This document shows, in pieces, positions 36,488-48,688 of a stretch of DNA of 64,000 nt (its first letter is position 1; the number at the start of each line of letters is the position of its first letter). Both the position numbers and the translations under genes were made by a program. The notes beneath the pieces were generated by a model, which worked only from the letters and a program-made list of their open reading frames with translations, did no database searches and was not told the DNA's origin. The stretch is from Soehngenia sp. (GTDB lineage: Bacteria > Bacillota > Clostridia > Tissierellales > Tissierellaceae). The stretch is from the NCBI GenBank assembly GCA_024637045.1, contig JAGXFX010000011.1, forward strand, positions 1-64,000, read 5' to 3'.

Positions 36488-37171
36488 ATGATGGGAACTA
36501 TTGTTAACAGTCTTGCAGTGGTTGCAGGAGCGATGCTCGGAATCCTTCTCAAGAAAGGAATCAAGGAGCAATATACAAGTACAATAATGGATGGCATGGC
36601 CCTGGCAGTTGTAATAATTGGAATAATGGGCGCAATGGAAATGAATAATCTGATTGTAGTACTTGCAAGTATTGTTGTGGGAAGCATAATCGGGGAAAAA
36701 TTTGATCTGGACAAAAAACTTGAAAATCTGGGAATCAGCATGGAGAAGAGATTTGGCAAGGGAGACTCCAATTTTTCAAAAGGCTTTATAATGGCATCTC
36801 TTGTATATTGCATAGGGGCCATGGCAATTCTAGGAGCGTTGGAATCTGGACTAACAGGGAATCATGAAACCCTTTATGCAAAGTCTGTGCTTGATGGTGT
36901 ATCTGCAGTAATCTTCGCATCAACATTTGGAATCGGAGTGGCATTTTCTGCAATTGTTGTATTTATTTATCAGGGTGCAATAACTCTTTTGGCAAGTTCA
37001 GTCAAGGATCTACTTACACCGGAAGTAATCAATGAAATGTCTTCAATCGGCGGTATACTTATTATGGCAATTGGTATAAATATTCTTGGCATAAAAAAAG
37101 TCAAGATAGCAAATATGTTACCGGCAATTTTTATTCCAGTGGTATATTATACAGTAGTGGCTCTTTTTTAA
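36488..37171 (+). CDS. DUF554 family membrane protein
   Basis: A 227-residue integral membrane protein with about six to seven hydrophobic spans. The start GTIVNSLAVVAGAMLGILLKKG and the interior CIGAMAILGALESGLTGNHETLYAKSVLDG are typical of the DUF554/YdfK family, which may be a small-molecule transporter; the substrate is unknown. ATG 36488 is the best start: GGGTGAT lies 5-10 nt upstream and homologues begin at this point. A GTG at 36479 is in frame but less likely. Monocistronic. Confidence 0.85.
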   Translation: MMGTIVNSLAVVAGAMLGILLKKGIKEQYTSTIMDGMALAVVIIGIMGAMEMNNLIVVLASIVVGSIIGEKFDLDKKLENLGISMEKRFGKGDSNFSKGFIMASLVYCIGAMAILGALESGLTGNHETLYAKSVLDGVSAVIFASTFGIGVAFSAIVVFIYQGAITLLASSVKDLLTPEVINEMSSIGGILIMAIGINILGIKKVKIANMLPAIFIPVVYYTVVALF

Positions 37172-37314
37172 AGAGAAATGAAGTTAAAAGGAGAAATACA
37201 TAGTATTCTAAAGCAAATGGCAGATAAAATTTGAAATCATTCAATAATTTTTATTTTTAAGTTAAAAATGGACTTGATTAGCTGTTTGTTTTAGAGTATT
37301 ATTATAATTAGGTG

Positions 37315-37341
37315 TTAGCACTCGATGAAGATGAGTGCTAA
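37315..37341 (+). promoter_or_regulatory. CIRCE element (HrcA operator)
   Basis: A perfect TTAGCACTC-N9-GAGTGCTAA dyad, 34 bp upstream of the groES start and just downstream of TATAAT (37303-37308). It implies HrcA repression of groESL, relieved by heat shock; hrcA itself is not in the window. Confidence 0.97.
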
Positions 37342-37374
37342 CAAAAAAACAGATTATATCGAGGAGGAGTATTA

Positions 37375-37659
37375 ATGAATCTTAAGCCTTTAGGGGACAG
37401 AATTATCATAAAGAAGATGGAGGTCGAGGAAAAGACAAAAAGTGGAATCGTATTACCATCAACAGCTAAAGAGCAGCCACTTATGGCAGAAATTATAGCC
37501 ATTGGGGATGAAATTCTTAATGATGAAAAAAGAAAAGATCAGGTGAAGGTTGGCGACACGGTAATTTTCTCAAAGTATGCAGGTACAGAAGTAAAGGTCG
37601 ATGCAGATGAGCTTACGATCCTTAAGTTAGCGGATATACTTGCAGTAGTTGAAGATTAA
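37375..37659 (+). CDS. groES: Co-chaperonin GroES
   Basis: The 94-residue heptameric lid of the GroEL folding chamber. It begins with LKPLGDRIIIKKMEVEEKTKSGIVLP and ends TILKLADILAVVED, a full-length GroES including the mobile loop near residues 18-30. ATG 37375 follows GAGGAGGAG. It is under CIRCE. Unusually, 243 bp of repeat-bearing DNA separate it from groEL. Confidence 0.97.
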   Translation: MNLKPLGDRIIIKKMEVEEKTKSGIVLPSTAKEQPLMAEIIAIGDEILNDEKRKDQVKVGDTVIFSKYAGTEVKVDADELTILKLADILAVVED

Positions 37660-39540
<1,881 letters not shown>

Positions 39541-39564
39541 CCTCAAATAATATAAAGAATATCC

Positions 39565-39596
39565 ATCCCCACCTTGTACAAGGTGGGGATTTTCAC
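39565..39596 (+). terminator. Terminator of groEL
   Basis: Perfect palindrome ATCCCCACCTTGT/ACAAGGTGGGGAT (39565-39590) followed by TTTTC. Confidence 0.88.
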
Positions 39597-39731
39597 TGAT
39601 AAAAGAGAGTTGTGAAACCCCTTTGTAAGCCTAAATAGAGGAGTCCTATATCTGTAAATTTATGTTGTAAATATGCAAAAAAAGGAGTATCATGATAAGA
39701 TAATAAGAAAGGTACCTAGCTCTGAATTAAC

Positions 39732-39803
39732 GTAGCTTTTCTTGATACTCATGAACGGAAATTTTATGATGCAAAAAAAGTAGAAATTTCCTATTCGTAA
39801 TAA
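39732..39803 (+). repeat. 72-bp dispersed element, copy B, with promoter
   Basis: About 90% identical to 3693-3764 over the full 72 bp. Here it contains a good promoter: TTGATA (39742-39747), 17-bp spacer, TATGAT (39765-39770). The dyad GGAAATTT (39757-39764)/AAATTTCC (39784-39791) brackets the -10 box, as an operator would. It ends 17 nt before the next gene. Confidence 0.75.
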
Positions 39804-39820
39804 ATAGATGGAGTGTGCAA

Positions 39821-40384
39821 ATGAAAAAAGAATATTTAGTATACCTACTTTTATCACACAGTGGTTCATTGTTCTCAAGGACAATAAACCTTTATACAGA
39901 CGACGCTTATACACATGTGTCAATAGCCTTGGATGAAAACCTTGACCAGGTCTATAGTTTTGGAAGATTAAATCCATACAATCCTTTTTTTGCAGGATTT
40001 GTCAGGGAAGACATACATCATGGAACTTTCAGCAGATTTCCCAATACAACCTGCTCTGTTTATGCACTCAAAACTTCAGAGAAACAGTACAACGGTATAA
40101 AGAATGAAATAGATAGATTCAGATTTGAAGGACACAAGTATACATACAATTTTCTTGGAATACTTACTGCTTCGGCAAACTATCCGCTTTCAAGGAAATA
40201 TAAATACTTTTGTTCACAATTTGTCTCTGAAGTTTTTCTAAAAAGTGGCATAAAATTGACACATAAGCATCCAGGATTAACATCACCGATGGACATTCTG
40301 CAATATGAAGGACTTGAGCTTGTTTTTTCAGGTTACTTAAGAGAATACAGACAACCTCAATTAACAGTCGCAATTGCTGGTTAA
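39821..40384 (+). CDS. Permuted papain-like (NlpC/P60, YiiX-type) hydrolase
   Basis: A 187-residue cytosolic protein. A conserved His in YTHVSIALDENLDQVYSFGR (about residues 30-49) precedes a Cys in KYFCSQFVSEVFLKSG (about 127-142). This His-before-Cys order is the permuted NlpC/P60 fold of YiiX/YebB-like proteins, which may be cysteine peptidases, amidases or acyltransferases on lipids. No signal peptide is present. ATG 39821 is chosen with GGAG 7 nt upstream; a GTG 6 nt earlier overlaps that site. It is preceded directly by the 72-bp repeat with its promoter. Confidence 0.75.
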   Translation: MKKEYLVYLLLSHSGSLFSRTINLYTDDAYTHVSIALDENLDQVYSFGRLNPYNPFFAGFVREDIHHGTFSRFPNTTCSVYALKTSEKQYNGIKNEIDRFRFEGHKYTYNFLGILTASANYPLSRKYKYFCSQFVSEVFLKSGIKLTHKHPGLTSPMDILQYEGLELVFSGYLREYRQPQLTVAIAG

Positions 40385-40503
40385 TAAATTCATGCATTGC
40401 TTTTAATAATCGTTAATTTTGAAATTTGAAAATACCATAATACCTGCGTTCTATGATTTTTCAAAAAATATTTTGGAGATATAAAGAAATCATTGACAAC
40501 CCA

Positions 40504-40555
40504 TTGACAAACCCACGAAAGTGGGTTATTATTTTAACATATAGATAGATATGTT
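40504..40555 (+). promoter_or_regulatory. Promoter and operator of arsR-arsC
   Basis: TTGACA (40504-40509), 17-bp spacer, TATTAT (40527-40532). The spacer is itself a dyad, AACCCAC-gaaa-GTGGGTT (40510-40527). Just downstream is a near-perfect palindrome AACATAT-agatag-ATATGTT, a typical ArsR/SmtB operator. A second TTGACA lies at 40493-40498. Confidence 0.75.
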
Positions 40556-40585
40556 TAAATATAAAAGTTTTAAAGGGGTGTCGGT

Positions 40586-40897
40586 ATGGAACGTAGAGTA
40601 GAAGTTTTAAAGGCATTGGCTGACAGAAACAGGCTTTTGATACTTGATATGCTTTCATGTGGAGATATGTGTGCTTGTGACATCATGGAAGGTTTGGAAC
40701 TTACGCAGCCAACAATATCACACCATATGAAAATTCTTGTAAAATCAGGGGTAGTTGAAGCTAAAAAAGCTGGGAAATGGGTAAATTACAGCATTAACCA
40801 TGATATTGTAGAAGATTTGTCAGAGTATATGGATTATCTGACCAATCGAAAAAAAGATTGTATTTGTCATAGAAAAACAAGGATTTGCAAGCTTTAA
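40586..40897 (+). CDS. arsR: ArsR/SmtB-family repressor
   Basis: A 103-residue winged-helix metalloregulator that leaves DNA on binding arsenite or a similar ion. The helix alpha-3 motif CGDMCACDIM (Cys-x-Cys-Asp, about residues 24-33) is the classic thiolate As(III) site. The recognition helix is LTQPTISHHMKIL. Extra cysteines at the C-terminus (CICHRKTRICKL) may also bind metal. ATG 40586 follows AAAGGGGTG. It is followed by arsC with a 12-nt gap, forming a minimal ars operon; no arsB/acr3 pump is next to it. Confidence 0.93.
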   Translation: MERRVEVLKALADRNRLLILDMLSCGDMCACDIMEGLELTQPTISHHMKILVKSGVVEAKKAGKWVNYSINHDIVEDLSEYMDYLTNRKKDCICHRKTRICKL

Positions 40898-40909
40898 AGG
40901 AGTGATTTC

Positions 40910-41320
40910 ATGGCAACGAAAGTATCATTTGTATGTGTGCATAATTCATGCAGATCTCAAATGGCTGAAGGTTGGCTTAAAAAACTCGGAGGCAATGATT
41001 TTGAGGTATATTCTGCTGGGACAGAAGAATATCCTGAAGTAAAGCCATTAGCGGTAGAAGTAATGGAAGAAGCTGGAGTTGATATGTCAGATCATTACCC
41101 TAAACTTATGACCGATTTACCGGATGAAGTTGATTACCTTATTACAATGGGCTGTAATGTGGTATGCCCGTTTCTACCAAATAGATTTATGGAAGACTGG
41201 GGATTGGATGATCCTTCAGGTGGACCAATTGAGGATTTTAGAGAGACTAGAGATATAATAAAGGAAAAGGTTGAAGATTTGATTAAGAGAGTGAAGGAAG
41301 AAGTGAATAATGAGAGTTAA
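40910..41320 (+). CDS. arsC: Arsenate reductase, thioredoxin-coupled LMW-phosphatase type
   Basis: Reduces arsenate to arsenite. The 136 residues hold the P-loop CVHNSCRSQMAEGW (nucleophile near residue 9) and the relay cysteines in MGCNVVCPFLPN (about 81-86), as in Staphylococcus pI258 ArsC. The downstream DDPSGGPIEDFRETRD is the general-acid loop. ATG 40910 has AAAGGAGTG upstream. Arsenite made here must be exported by a pump encoded elsewhere. Confidence 0.95.
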   Translation: MATKVSFVCVHNSCRSQMAEGWLKKLGGNDFEVYSAGTEEYPEVKPLAVEVMEEAGVDMSDHYPKLMTDLPDEVDYLITMGCNVVCPFLPNRFMEDWGLDDPSGGPIEDFRETRDIIKEKVEDLIKRVKEEVNNES

Positions 41321-41321
41321 T

Positions 41322-41346
41322 GAAGGAGCTTAGGGCTCCTTTTTCT
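41322..41346 (+). terminator. Terminator of arsRC
   Basis: AAGGAGC-ttag-GGCTCCTT followed by TTTC. Confidence 0.85.
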
Positions 41347-41350
41347 TTAC

Positions 41351-42875
<1,525 letters not shown>

Positions 42876-42881
42876 ATTATG

Positions 42882-42909
42882 GAACCAGGTTATTAACCTG
42901 GTTCTTTTT
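42882..42909 (+). terminator. Terminator of guaB
   Basis: GAACCAGGTTA/TAACCTGGTTC around a one-base centre (42882-42904), then TTTTT. Confidence 0.9.
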
Positions 42910-42930
42910 AATTCAAGATTTGTCTGAATT

Positions 42931-43416
42931 CTAAAGACCTTAGGTGTTTACTCACAGTTCTGGATTCAAGTCCGACTAAAATCACGCGCTCGTTTTCTCC
43001 ATTGATTCCTATGCCGCTTCGCTTGGAGGAACCAAAACATTACGAAATCATCGCTGGATTTTGGGGTCGTTCTTTCATATGAACTGCTTAGCAAAGCACC
43101 TTTCGGTCTTATATACAAGAAAGGAAAGTCTGTATAAATACCCTATCGATGAATTGCAATAAAATCGAAGATTTTAGCAATTCTATCACTGGGCACAAGT
43201 AATCTCACATATGGAAAGATTAGAATGATTTTTCACGCGAAGTGAGAAAATCGTACCGGCTTGCGTGATTAAAATTCAAGTAAATAGTACTGTGATTGTA
43301 TAAGAACTAAGTAATCCAAAGGGCCAGTGGAAGCTTAATCGATAGCAAGCCAATTTTCGCTATGAGTGTGATAAATCACTAATCTTGAATCCGAGAGCGC
43401 TTTATCAGACTTTCCT
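42931..43416 (-). repeat. Composite interspersed repeat block, copy R4
   Basis: Fills most of the 660-bp gap between guaB and the activase; no gene is visible. 43139-43416 is a reversed copy of the mosaic element: on the minus strand it starts GGAAAGTCTGATAAAGCG and has CTCTCGGATTCAAG, GATTTATCACACTC, CGAAAATTGG, AATCACGCAA and CTTTCCATATG. It ends in hairpin module H. 42931-42975 (AAGACCTTAGGTGTTTAC..CACAGTTCT, then GATTCAAGTCCGA) matches the reverse complement of segments next to and inside R1. Confidence 0.75.
43139..43196 (-). repeat. Hairpin module H, copy H4
   Basis: 58 nt; on the minus strand from GTGCCCAGTGATAG to ATCGATAGGGTA. Outer arms GAATTGC/GCAATTC; inner arms AAAATC/GATTTT. 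The outer arm sequence differs from the other copies but still pairs. Confidence 0.8.
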
Positions 43417-43474
43417 GAAAAACACTAGATGTTCTTTCTTTTTCTTGACTTCCACTTGTTGCTTTTTTCCTAGA

Positions 43475-43503
43475 TAGACTTTTATCGATAAATGTAGTAA
43501 AAT
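43475..43503 (+). promoter_or_regulatory. Possible promoter of activase gene
   Basis: TAGACT (43475-43480), 17-bp spacer, TAAAAT (43498-43503), 34 bases before the chosen start. Confidence 0.45.
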
Positions 43504-43536
43504 GATGGCATAATATGAGGAATTAAGGTGATCATG

Positions 43537-46470
43537 ATGAAAATTGGCTTGGATGTCGGTTCCACTACCTTGAAATGCGTCGTTCTGGATGAGAAAGATA
43601 AATTAATCTTTCATTCCTATGAACGGCACTTTTCCCAAATAAGGGAAAAAACTGTGGTACTTTTAAATGAAATAATGAATAAGTTTCCTGATAAGAAAGA
43701 AGCGAGCCTTTCCATATCCGGATCAGCTGGAATGGGTCTGGCAGAGAAGCATGGCGTGCCGTTTATTCAGGAGGTATACGCTACGAGACTTGCTGTAATG
43801 AGGGAAGTTGAAGGAACTGACGTTGTAATAGAGCTAGGAGGAGAAGATGCAAAGATTCTGTTTCTTTCAAACGGACTTGAGGTAAGGATGAATGGCTCAT
43901 GTGCAGGCGGTACAGGAGCATTTATTGACCAGATGGCTACCCTAATGGGTATAAGTCTAACTGAAATGAACGATTTCTCCAAAAGTCATGAAAAGCAATA
44001 CACAATAGCATCTAGATGTGGAGTGTTTGCTAAATCAGACATTCAACCACTTCTCAATCAAGGAGCCAGTAAGAGTGATATGTCTGCCAGCATATTTCAG
44101 GCCGTAGTCAATCAGACCATAGGAGGTCTTGCACAAGGAAGACCAATCCGAGGTAAGGTTGTATATCTGGGCGGGCCGTTGACATTCTTCTCGCAGCTTC
44201 GAGAGACCTTTAATTCGACACTTGGAGTAAATGGAATATGCCCTGAGAATTCACTATACTTTGTTGCAATGGGAGCAGCTTTAAGCGATATTGAAACACC
44301 TATTAATCTTGAGCAGCTTGTTCATAAACTGGATACCATTACAGCCAAAAAAACCTATGGTGGACTAAAGAAGCTTTTTAAGGATGAAGAAGAGTACATG
44401 ATATTTAAGAGCAGACATGAAAGAGAACAGGTTACATACTCAGACCCACTTACGTACAAAGGGGATGCATACCTGGGAATAGATGCAGGATCGACTACAA
44501 TAAAAGCAGTCATAATGGATGAAGAAGATAGGATTCTCCATAGTATATATAGATCAAATCAAGGGAACCCGGTTCCTTTGATAAAAGACTTTATAATGGA
44601 TTTCTATAAAAAATATCCAGACATAAGAATCAAGACATCAGCTGTTACTGGTTATGGTGAAGAGTTGTTGAAGAATGCATTTTCACTTGATTTTGGAGTA
44701 GTGGAAACCATTGCGCACTACACTGCTGCTAAAAAATACAAGCCGGATGTAGACTTTATAATAGACATTGGTGGACAGGATATCAAGTGCTTTAAAATAA
44801 GGGATGGAGTAATTGACAGTATATTTCTTAATGAGGCGTGTTCCTCAGGCTGTGGGTCATTTCTGCAGACATTTGCAGAGGCGCTGGGATATGGGATTGG
44901 AGAATTCGCAAATTTGGGTATATATTCAAAAGACCCTGTGGATCTTGGTTCAAGGTGCACGGTGTTTATGAATTCATCTGTAAAGCAGGCACAGAAAGAT
45001 GGTGCAAGTATTGCAGATATATCAGCAGGTCTATCTATAAGTGTAATCAAAAATGCCCTGTATAAGGTAATCAGAGCATCATCAGCAAGGGATCTGGGCG
45101 AAAATATAGTTGTTCAGGGAGGTACTTTCTATAACGATACAGTTCTGAAGGCATTTGAGGATGAACTTGATCGCAAGGTAATCAGACCGAATATATCCGG
45201 ACTAATGGGAGCATTTGGTGCAGCCATTTATGCAAAGGACAAAGGGAATGATAATTCATCACTGCTAGGCATGGATGAGCTGGAAATGTTTGATCATCAG
45301 GTTAAGGTTGTAATGTGCGGATTATGCGAAAACAACTGTAGTCTTACTGTAAACAGCTTTGGTGACAACAGAAAATATATCGGTGGAAACAGATGTGACA
45401 GACCAGTAAAAAACAGGAATATTGAAGAACAGTACGATATTTATGATGAAAAGCTTAGGTTTCTAAAGGAGTATAAATCCATAAAGGGTAGACGTGGAAG
45501 TATTGGAATCCCTATGGCTCTCAACATGTATGAGATGCTGCCTTTTTGGCATACGGTGTTTACTCTTCTTGATTTTGAGGTGATACGTTCTCCGTTTACT
45601 TCAAGGGAGCTGTTTATAAGAGGACAACATACAATACCATCAGATACTATATGCTTTCCGGCAAAACTTGTGCACGGACATATTGAGTATCTGATTGATA
45701 GGGGAGTGGATACAATCTTCTACCCTTGCCTGACATACAATATCGATGAAAAGATGGGAGATAATCACTTCAACTGTCCTGTTGTGGCATATTACCCAGA
45801 GGTAATTGCTGCGAATATTGAAAGACTTGATGAAACAAATTTTGTTTTTGATTATATGGGACTTCAAAACAAAAAAGTGCTTTCAAAGAAGCTTCATGAA
45901 ATCTTTAAAAAGACAAACAAGGATATAAAGCTAAGTGAAGTCAGATTTGCCGTAGACAGAGGAATCAAGGAATACAAGAGCTATATCAAAAAAATCCAGT
46001 CAAAAGGTGAGGAATTTATTCAAATAGCAAGAGAAAATGGGAAAAGAATAATTGTGTTGGCAGGAAGACCATATCATGTTGATCCTGAGACAAATCACGG
46101 AATATCAAAACTTATCACTGAATATGGAGTGGTGGTTATAAGTGAGGATTCAATAGGAAATCTTGCATCAAAGACACCTGTGGATGTATTGAATCAATGG
46201 ACATATCATTCGAGACTGTATTCCGTAGCAGATTATGTTGGTAATCAGGACGACATGGAGCTGGTACAGCTTGTGTCATTCGGGTGTGGTCTGGATGCAA
46301 TAACAACAGATGAGATAAAGGCAATTCTGGAAGAAAAGGGGAAAATTTATACGCAGTTGAAAATAGACGAGATTACAAATCTTGGAGCTGTCAGAATCAG
46401 GATAAGAAGCTTGCTTTCTGCAATTGAACAAAAGGACAAGGAGGGTAAGGGTTATGGGCATAAGAGTTAA
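43537..46470 (+). CDS. Acyl-CoA dehydratase activase-related protein (BadF/HgdC type, fused)
   Basis: A 977-residue fusion of two ASKHA ATPase domains and a DUF2229 domain. Domain 1 (1-270) has DVGSTTLKCVVLD, GGEDAKILFL and a cluster Cys in NGSCAGGTGAF. Domain 2 (about 310-570) has IDAGSTTIKAVIMD, GGQDIKCFK and NEACSSGCGSF. The paired Cys of such activases hold a [4Fe-4S] cluster at a dimer interface. DUF2229 (about 590-970) starts with CGLCENNC. Relatives use ATP to inject an electron into 2-hydroxyacyl-CoA dehydratases; long fused forms with no catabolic neighbours have unknown substrates. ATG 43537 has AAGGTG 6 nt upstream; ATG 43534 is also possible. It overlaps the next gene by 17 nt. 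Confidence 0.88.
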   Translation: MKIGLDVGSTTLKCVVLDEKDKLIFHSYERHFSQIREKTVVLLNEIMNKFPDKKEASLSISGSAGMGLAEKHGVPFIQEVYATRLAVMREVEGTDVVIELGGEDAKILFLSNGLEVRMNGSCAGGTGAFIDQMATLMGISLTEMNDFSKSHEKQYTIASRCGVFAKSDIQPLLNQGASKSDMSASIFQAVVNQTIGGLAQGRPIRGKVVYLGGPLTFFSQLRETFNSTLGVNGICPENSLYFVAMGAALSDIETPINLEQLVHKLDTITAKKTYGGLKKLFKDEEEYMIFKSRHEREQVTYSDPLTYKGDAYLGIDAGSTTIKAVIMDEEDRILHSIYRSNQGNPVPLIKDFIMDFYKKYPDIRIKTSAVTGYGEELLKNAFSLDFGVVETIAHYTAAKKYKPDVDFIIDIGGQDIKCFKIRDGVIDSIFLNEACSSGCGSFLQTFAEALGYGIGEFANLGIYSKDPVDLGSRCTVFMNSSVKQAQKDGASIADISAGLSISVIKNALYKVIRASSARDLGENIVVQGGTFYNDTVLKAFEDELDRKVIRPNISGLMGAFGAAIYAKDKGNDNSSLLGMDELEMFDHQVKVVMCGLCENNCSLTVNSFGDNRKYIGGNRCDRPVKNRNIEEQYDIYDEKLRFLKEYKSIKGRRGSIGIPMALNMYEMLPFWHTVFTLLDFEVIRSPFTSRELFIRGQHTIPSDTICFPAKLVHGHIEYLIDRGVDTIFYPCLTYNIDEKMGDNHFNCPVVAYYPEVIAANIERLDETNFVFDYMGLQNKKVLSKKLHEIFKKTNKDIKLSEVRFAVDRGIKEYKSYIKKIQSKGEEFIQIARENGKRIIVLAGRPYHVDPETNHGISKLITEYGVVVISEDSIGNLASKTPVDVLNQWTYHSRLYSVADYVGNQDDMELVQLVSFGCGLDAITTDEIKAILEEKGKIYTQLKIDEITNLGAVRIRIRSLLSAIEQKDKEGKGYGHKS

Positions 46471-47788
46471 CAGGGTTGAGTTTACGAAGGAAATGAAAAA
46501 AGAATATACAATTCTATGCCCGGACATGACGCCAATTCATTTTGCACTTCTTGAAAAGGTGTTCAGGAATTTTGGGTACAATATGACAATCCTAAAGAAT
46601 ACCGGTACATCCGTTGTAGATCAAGGCTTAAAAAATGTCCATAATGACACCTGCTATCCAGCTCTGCTTGTAATTGGTCAAATGATAGATGCACTTAATT
46701 CAGGAGAATATGATACAGAAAGAGTAGCCTTGCTTATTACTCAGACCGGGGGAGGATGCAGGGCTTCAAATTATATACACTTGCTAAGAAAAGCCCTGAT
46801 AAATGCAGGTTATGAGCATGTACCCGTTATATCATTAAATGCAGGAGGCATGGAAAAAAACAGTGGGTTCAGAGTATCTTTTCCAATGCTTAAGCAATCC
46901 ATGGCAACACTGATTTATGGTGACCTGCTGATGCTTTTGAACAATCAGGTTAGACCTTATGAAAAAAACATCGGAGACAGCCTTAAGAATCTGAACTACT
47001 GGGTTGATAGGCTGGGTGAAGAATTTCAGTCTGGTAAAATAATCAGACAAAATAAAATGAAATCCTTGATGAAAGAAATTGTATTATCCTTCGATACAAT
47101 TCCAAGGGAAGACAGACAAAAGGTAAAGGTTGGAGTCGTAGGTGAGATTTATGTCAAGTTCTCTAGCTTGGGCAATAACCAATTGGAGGAATTTCTCCAC
47201 AAGGAAAATTGTGAGGTTATGGTCCCTGGACTTATGGGGTTTATCATGTACACTGTTGAAAATGGAGTCATTGACCAGCAACTCTATGGTGGTAAGTTCT
47301 GGAAGAGTTTTATTATGGAGAGAATCAACAGATATCTTGGAAACCTTGAAAACATAATGATTGAAGCTATTCAAAAGAACAGTGAATTTACTGCACCTTC
47401 ACCATTTAAGCATTTGAAAACATTGGTTAAGGATGTAATTGGATTAGGTTGTAAAATGGGAGAAGGATGGCTTTTGCCAGCTGAAATGATGGAGCTTATA
47501 TCCAAGGGGTACGAAAACATCGTAGTGACTCAACCATTTGGATGCCTTCCAAACCATATAGTTGGAAAGGGTGTTCTGGCTAATATTAAGGCTATTGATC
47601 CGGGTGCCAATATAGTACCAATAGATTACGACCCTGGAGCAACAAGGGTAAATCAGGAGAATAGAATTAAACTAATGCTTTCTGTAGCAAGAGAAAAGAT
47701 GGAGGATGTAAAGGGAACTGCATCACATATAGTTGAGGAGTCGATCAAAGATCTTTCAAAGGATTCATTACCAATAAATATGATTTAG
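46454..47788 (+). CDS. 2-hydroxyacyl-CoA dehydratase-family protein
   Basis: A 444-residue partner of the activase, related to the D-component subunits (HgdA/B) and COG3581. Three conserved Cys contexts, NDTCYPALL (about 63), GGGCRASN (about 97) and PFGCLPNH (about 365), can ligate a [4Fe-4S] cluster. Residues 20-50 resemble the first Rossmann-like half (YTILCPDMTPIHFALLEKVF). ATG 46454 follows AAGGAGGGTAAGGG and lies inside the end of the activase gene, so translation is coupled. The substrate is unknown; the pair occurs widely in clostridia without catabolic neighbours. Confidence 0.82.
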   Translation: MGIRVNRVEFTKEMKKEYTILCPDMTPIHFALLEKVFRNFGYNMTILKNTGTSVVDQGLKNVHNDTCYPALLVIGQMIDALNSGEYDTERVALLITQTGGGCRASNYIHLLRKALINAGYEHVPVISLNAGGMEKNSGFRVSFPMLKQSMATLIYGDLLMLLNNQVRPYEKNIGDSLKNLNYWVDRLGEEFQSGKIIRQNKMKSLMKEIVLSFDTIPREDRQKVKVGVVGEIYVKFSSLGNNQLEEFLHKENCEVMVPGLMGFIMYTVENGVIDQQLYGGKFWKSFIMERINRYLGNLENIMIEAIQKNSEFTAPSPFKHLKTLVKDVIGLGCKMGEGWLLPAEMMELISKGYENIVVTQPFGCLPNHIVGKGVLANIKAIDPGANIVPIDYDPGATRVNQENRIKLMLSVAREKMEDVKGTASHIVEESIKDLSKDSLPINMI

Positions 47789-47819
47789 CTAAAATACTAA
47801 TTTTGAGTAGGCTTTTAGA

Positions 47820-47848
47820 TTGACAAGAGTTTAACAAATTGGTAACAT
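47820..47848 (+). promoter_or_regulatory. Promoter of the DUF975 gene
   Basis: TTGACA (47820-47825), 17-bp spacer, TAACAT (47843-47848). Confidence 0.65.
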
Positions 47849-47867
47849 AGGGCTGGAGGTGTAGAAA

Positions 47868-48643
47868 ATGTGGTCAAGAGCAGGTTTGAAGCAACAGGCT
47901 AAAGATTTCTTAAGAAGAAACTACTGGAAAGCATTTGTGGTCTGTCTAATAGTGGCAATCGTTACAGGAGGATCTGGAAGAAGCGAGTCTCAAAATGAAC
48001 AATTTTATAATACTGAAAATGGATCTGTATTCGAAAACAGAGAATACATAATTGATCTAAGTCCAAGAAATGAAATATTTAATTTTACTTCTGATGGTAT
48101 GGGCTTGGATAATCCTTTTGTTTTCGCAACAACCTTCGGAGTATTTACTACACTTATTATTTTCGCAATTGTACTGGGGATAATAATTGGAAATGCTTTG
48201 CAGGTAGGGGAAAAGAGGTTTTTTCTTAGGGGATTTGAAGGAGATGTTGAAATTGGAAATTTATTTTCAACCTTTAAAAAGAGCCAGTGGCTTCCCATAG
48301 CAGGAAAGATTTTTTACTTGAATTATACATTTTTCTCTGGACTTTGCTATTTATAATCCCAGGTATAATTAAATACTATCAGTATAGAATGGTTCCTTAC
48401 ATTTTATCAGAAGATCCTGATATGCCTCTTGATGAGGCAATAGAAATTAGCAAAAGAATGACTGATGGCCAAAAGGGCGATATATTTGTTCTGGATTTAT
48501 CATTCTTAGGGTGGTATATACTTGGACTACTATTCTTTGGAATTGGTGGCATATTTGTAAGACCGTATCACCAAGCAACTGTCGCAAAGTTATTTGAATA
48601 CTATATTGGCGCAAAAGAGAACGAACCAGTAATAGAGTCCTAG
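47868..48643 (+). pseudogene. DUF975 membrane protein gene with frameshift
   Basis: Two frames together encode one DUF975-family protein. The first (47868-48356) starts MWSRAGLKQQAKDFLRRNYWKAF and reaches VGEKRFFLRGFEGDVEIGNLFSTF before running into FYLNYTFFSGLCYL and stop. The second (48287-48643) supplies the family continuation FLLELYIFLWTLLFIIPGI, YRMVPYILSEDPDM and FVLDLSFLGWYILGLL. The switch falls at a six-T run (48310-48315); one extra T would restore the frame. The causes could be a true mutation, an assembly error, or slippage on the T-run. The family is a multi-span membrane protein of unknown role. ATG 47868 follows GGAGGTG. Confidence 0.75.
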
Positions 48644-48648
48644 CAAAC

Positions 48649-48680
48649 AAAAAACCTGCCTTGAGAAAGGCAGGTTTTTT
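48649..48680. terminator. Bidirectional terminator DUF975 / lipoprotein
   Basis: AAAAAACCTGCCTT-gag-AAAGGCAGGTTTTTT with T-runs on both strands, serving the convergent genes. Confidence 0.92.
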
Positions 48681-48688
48681 AGTGATGA

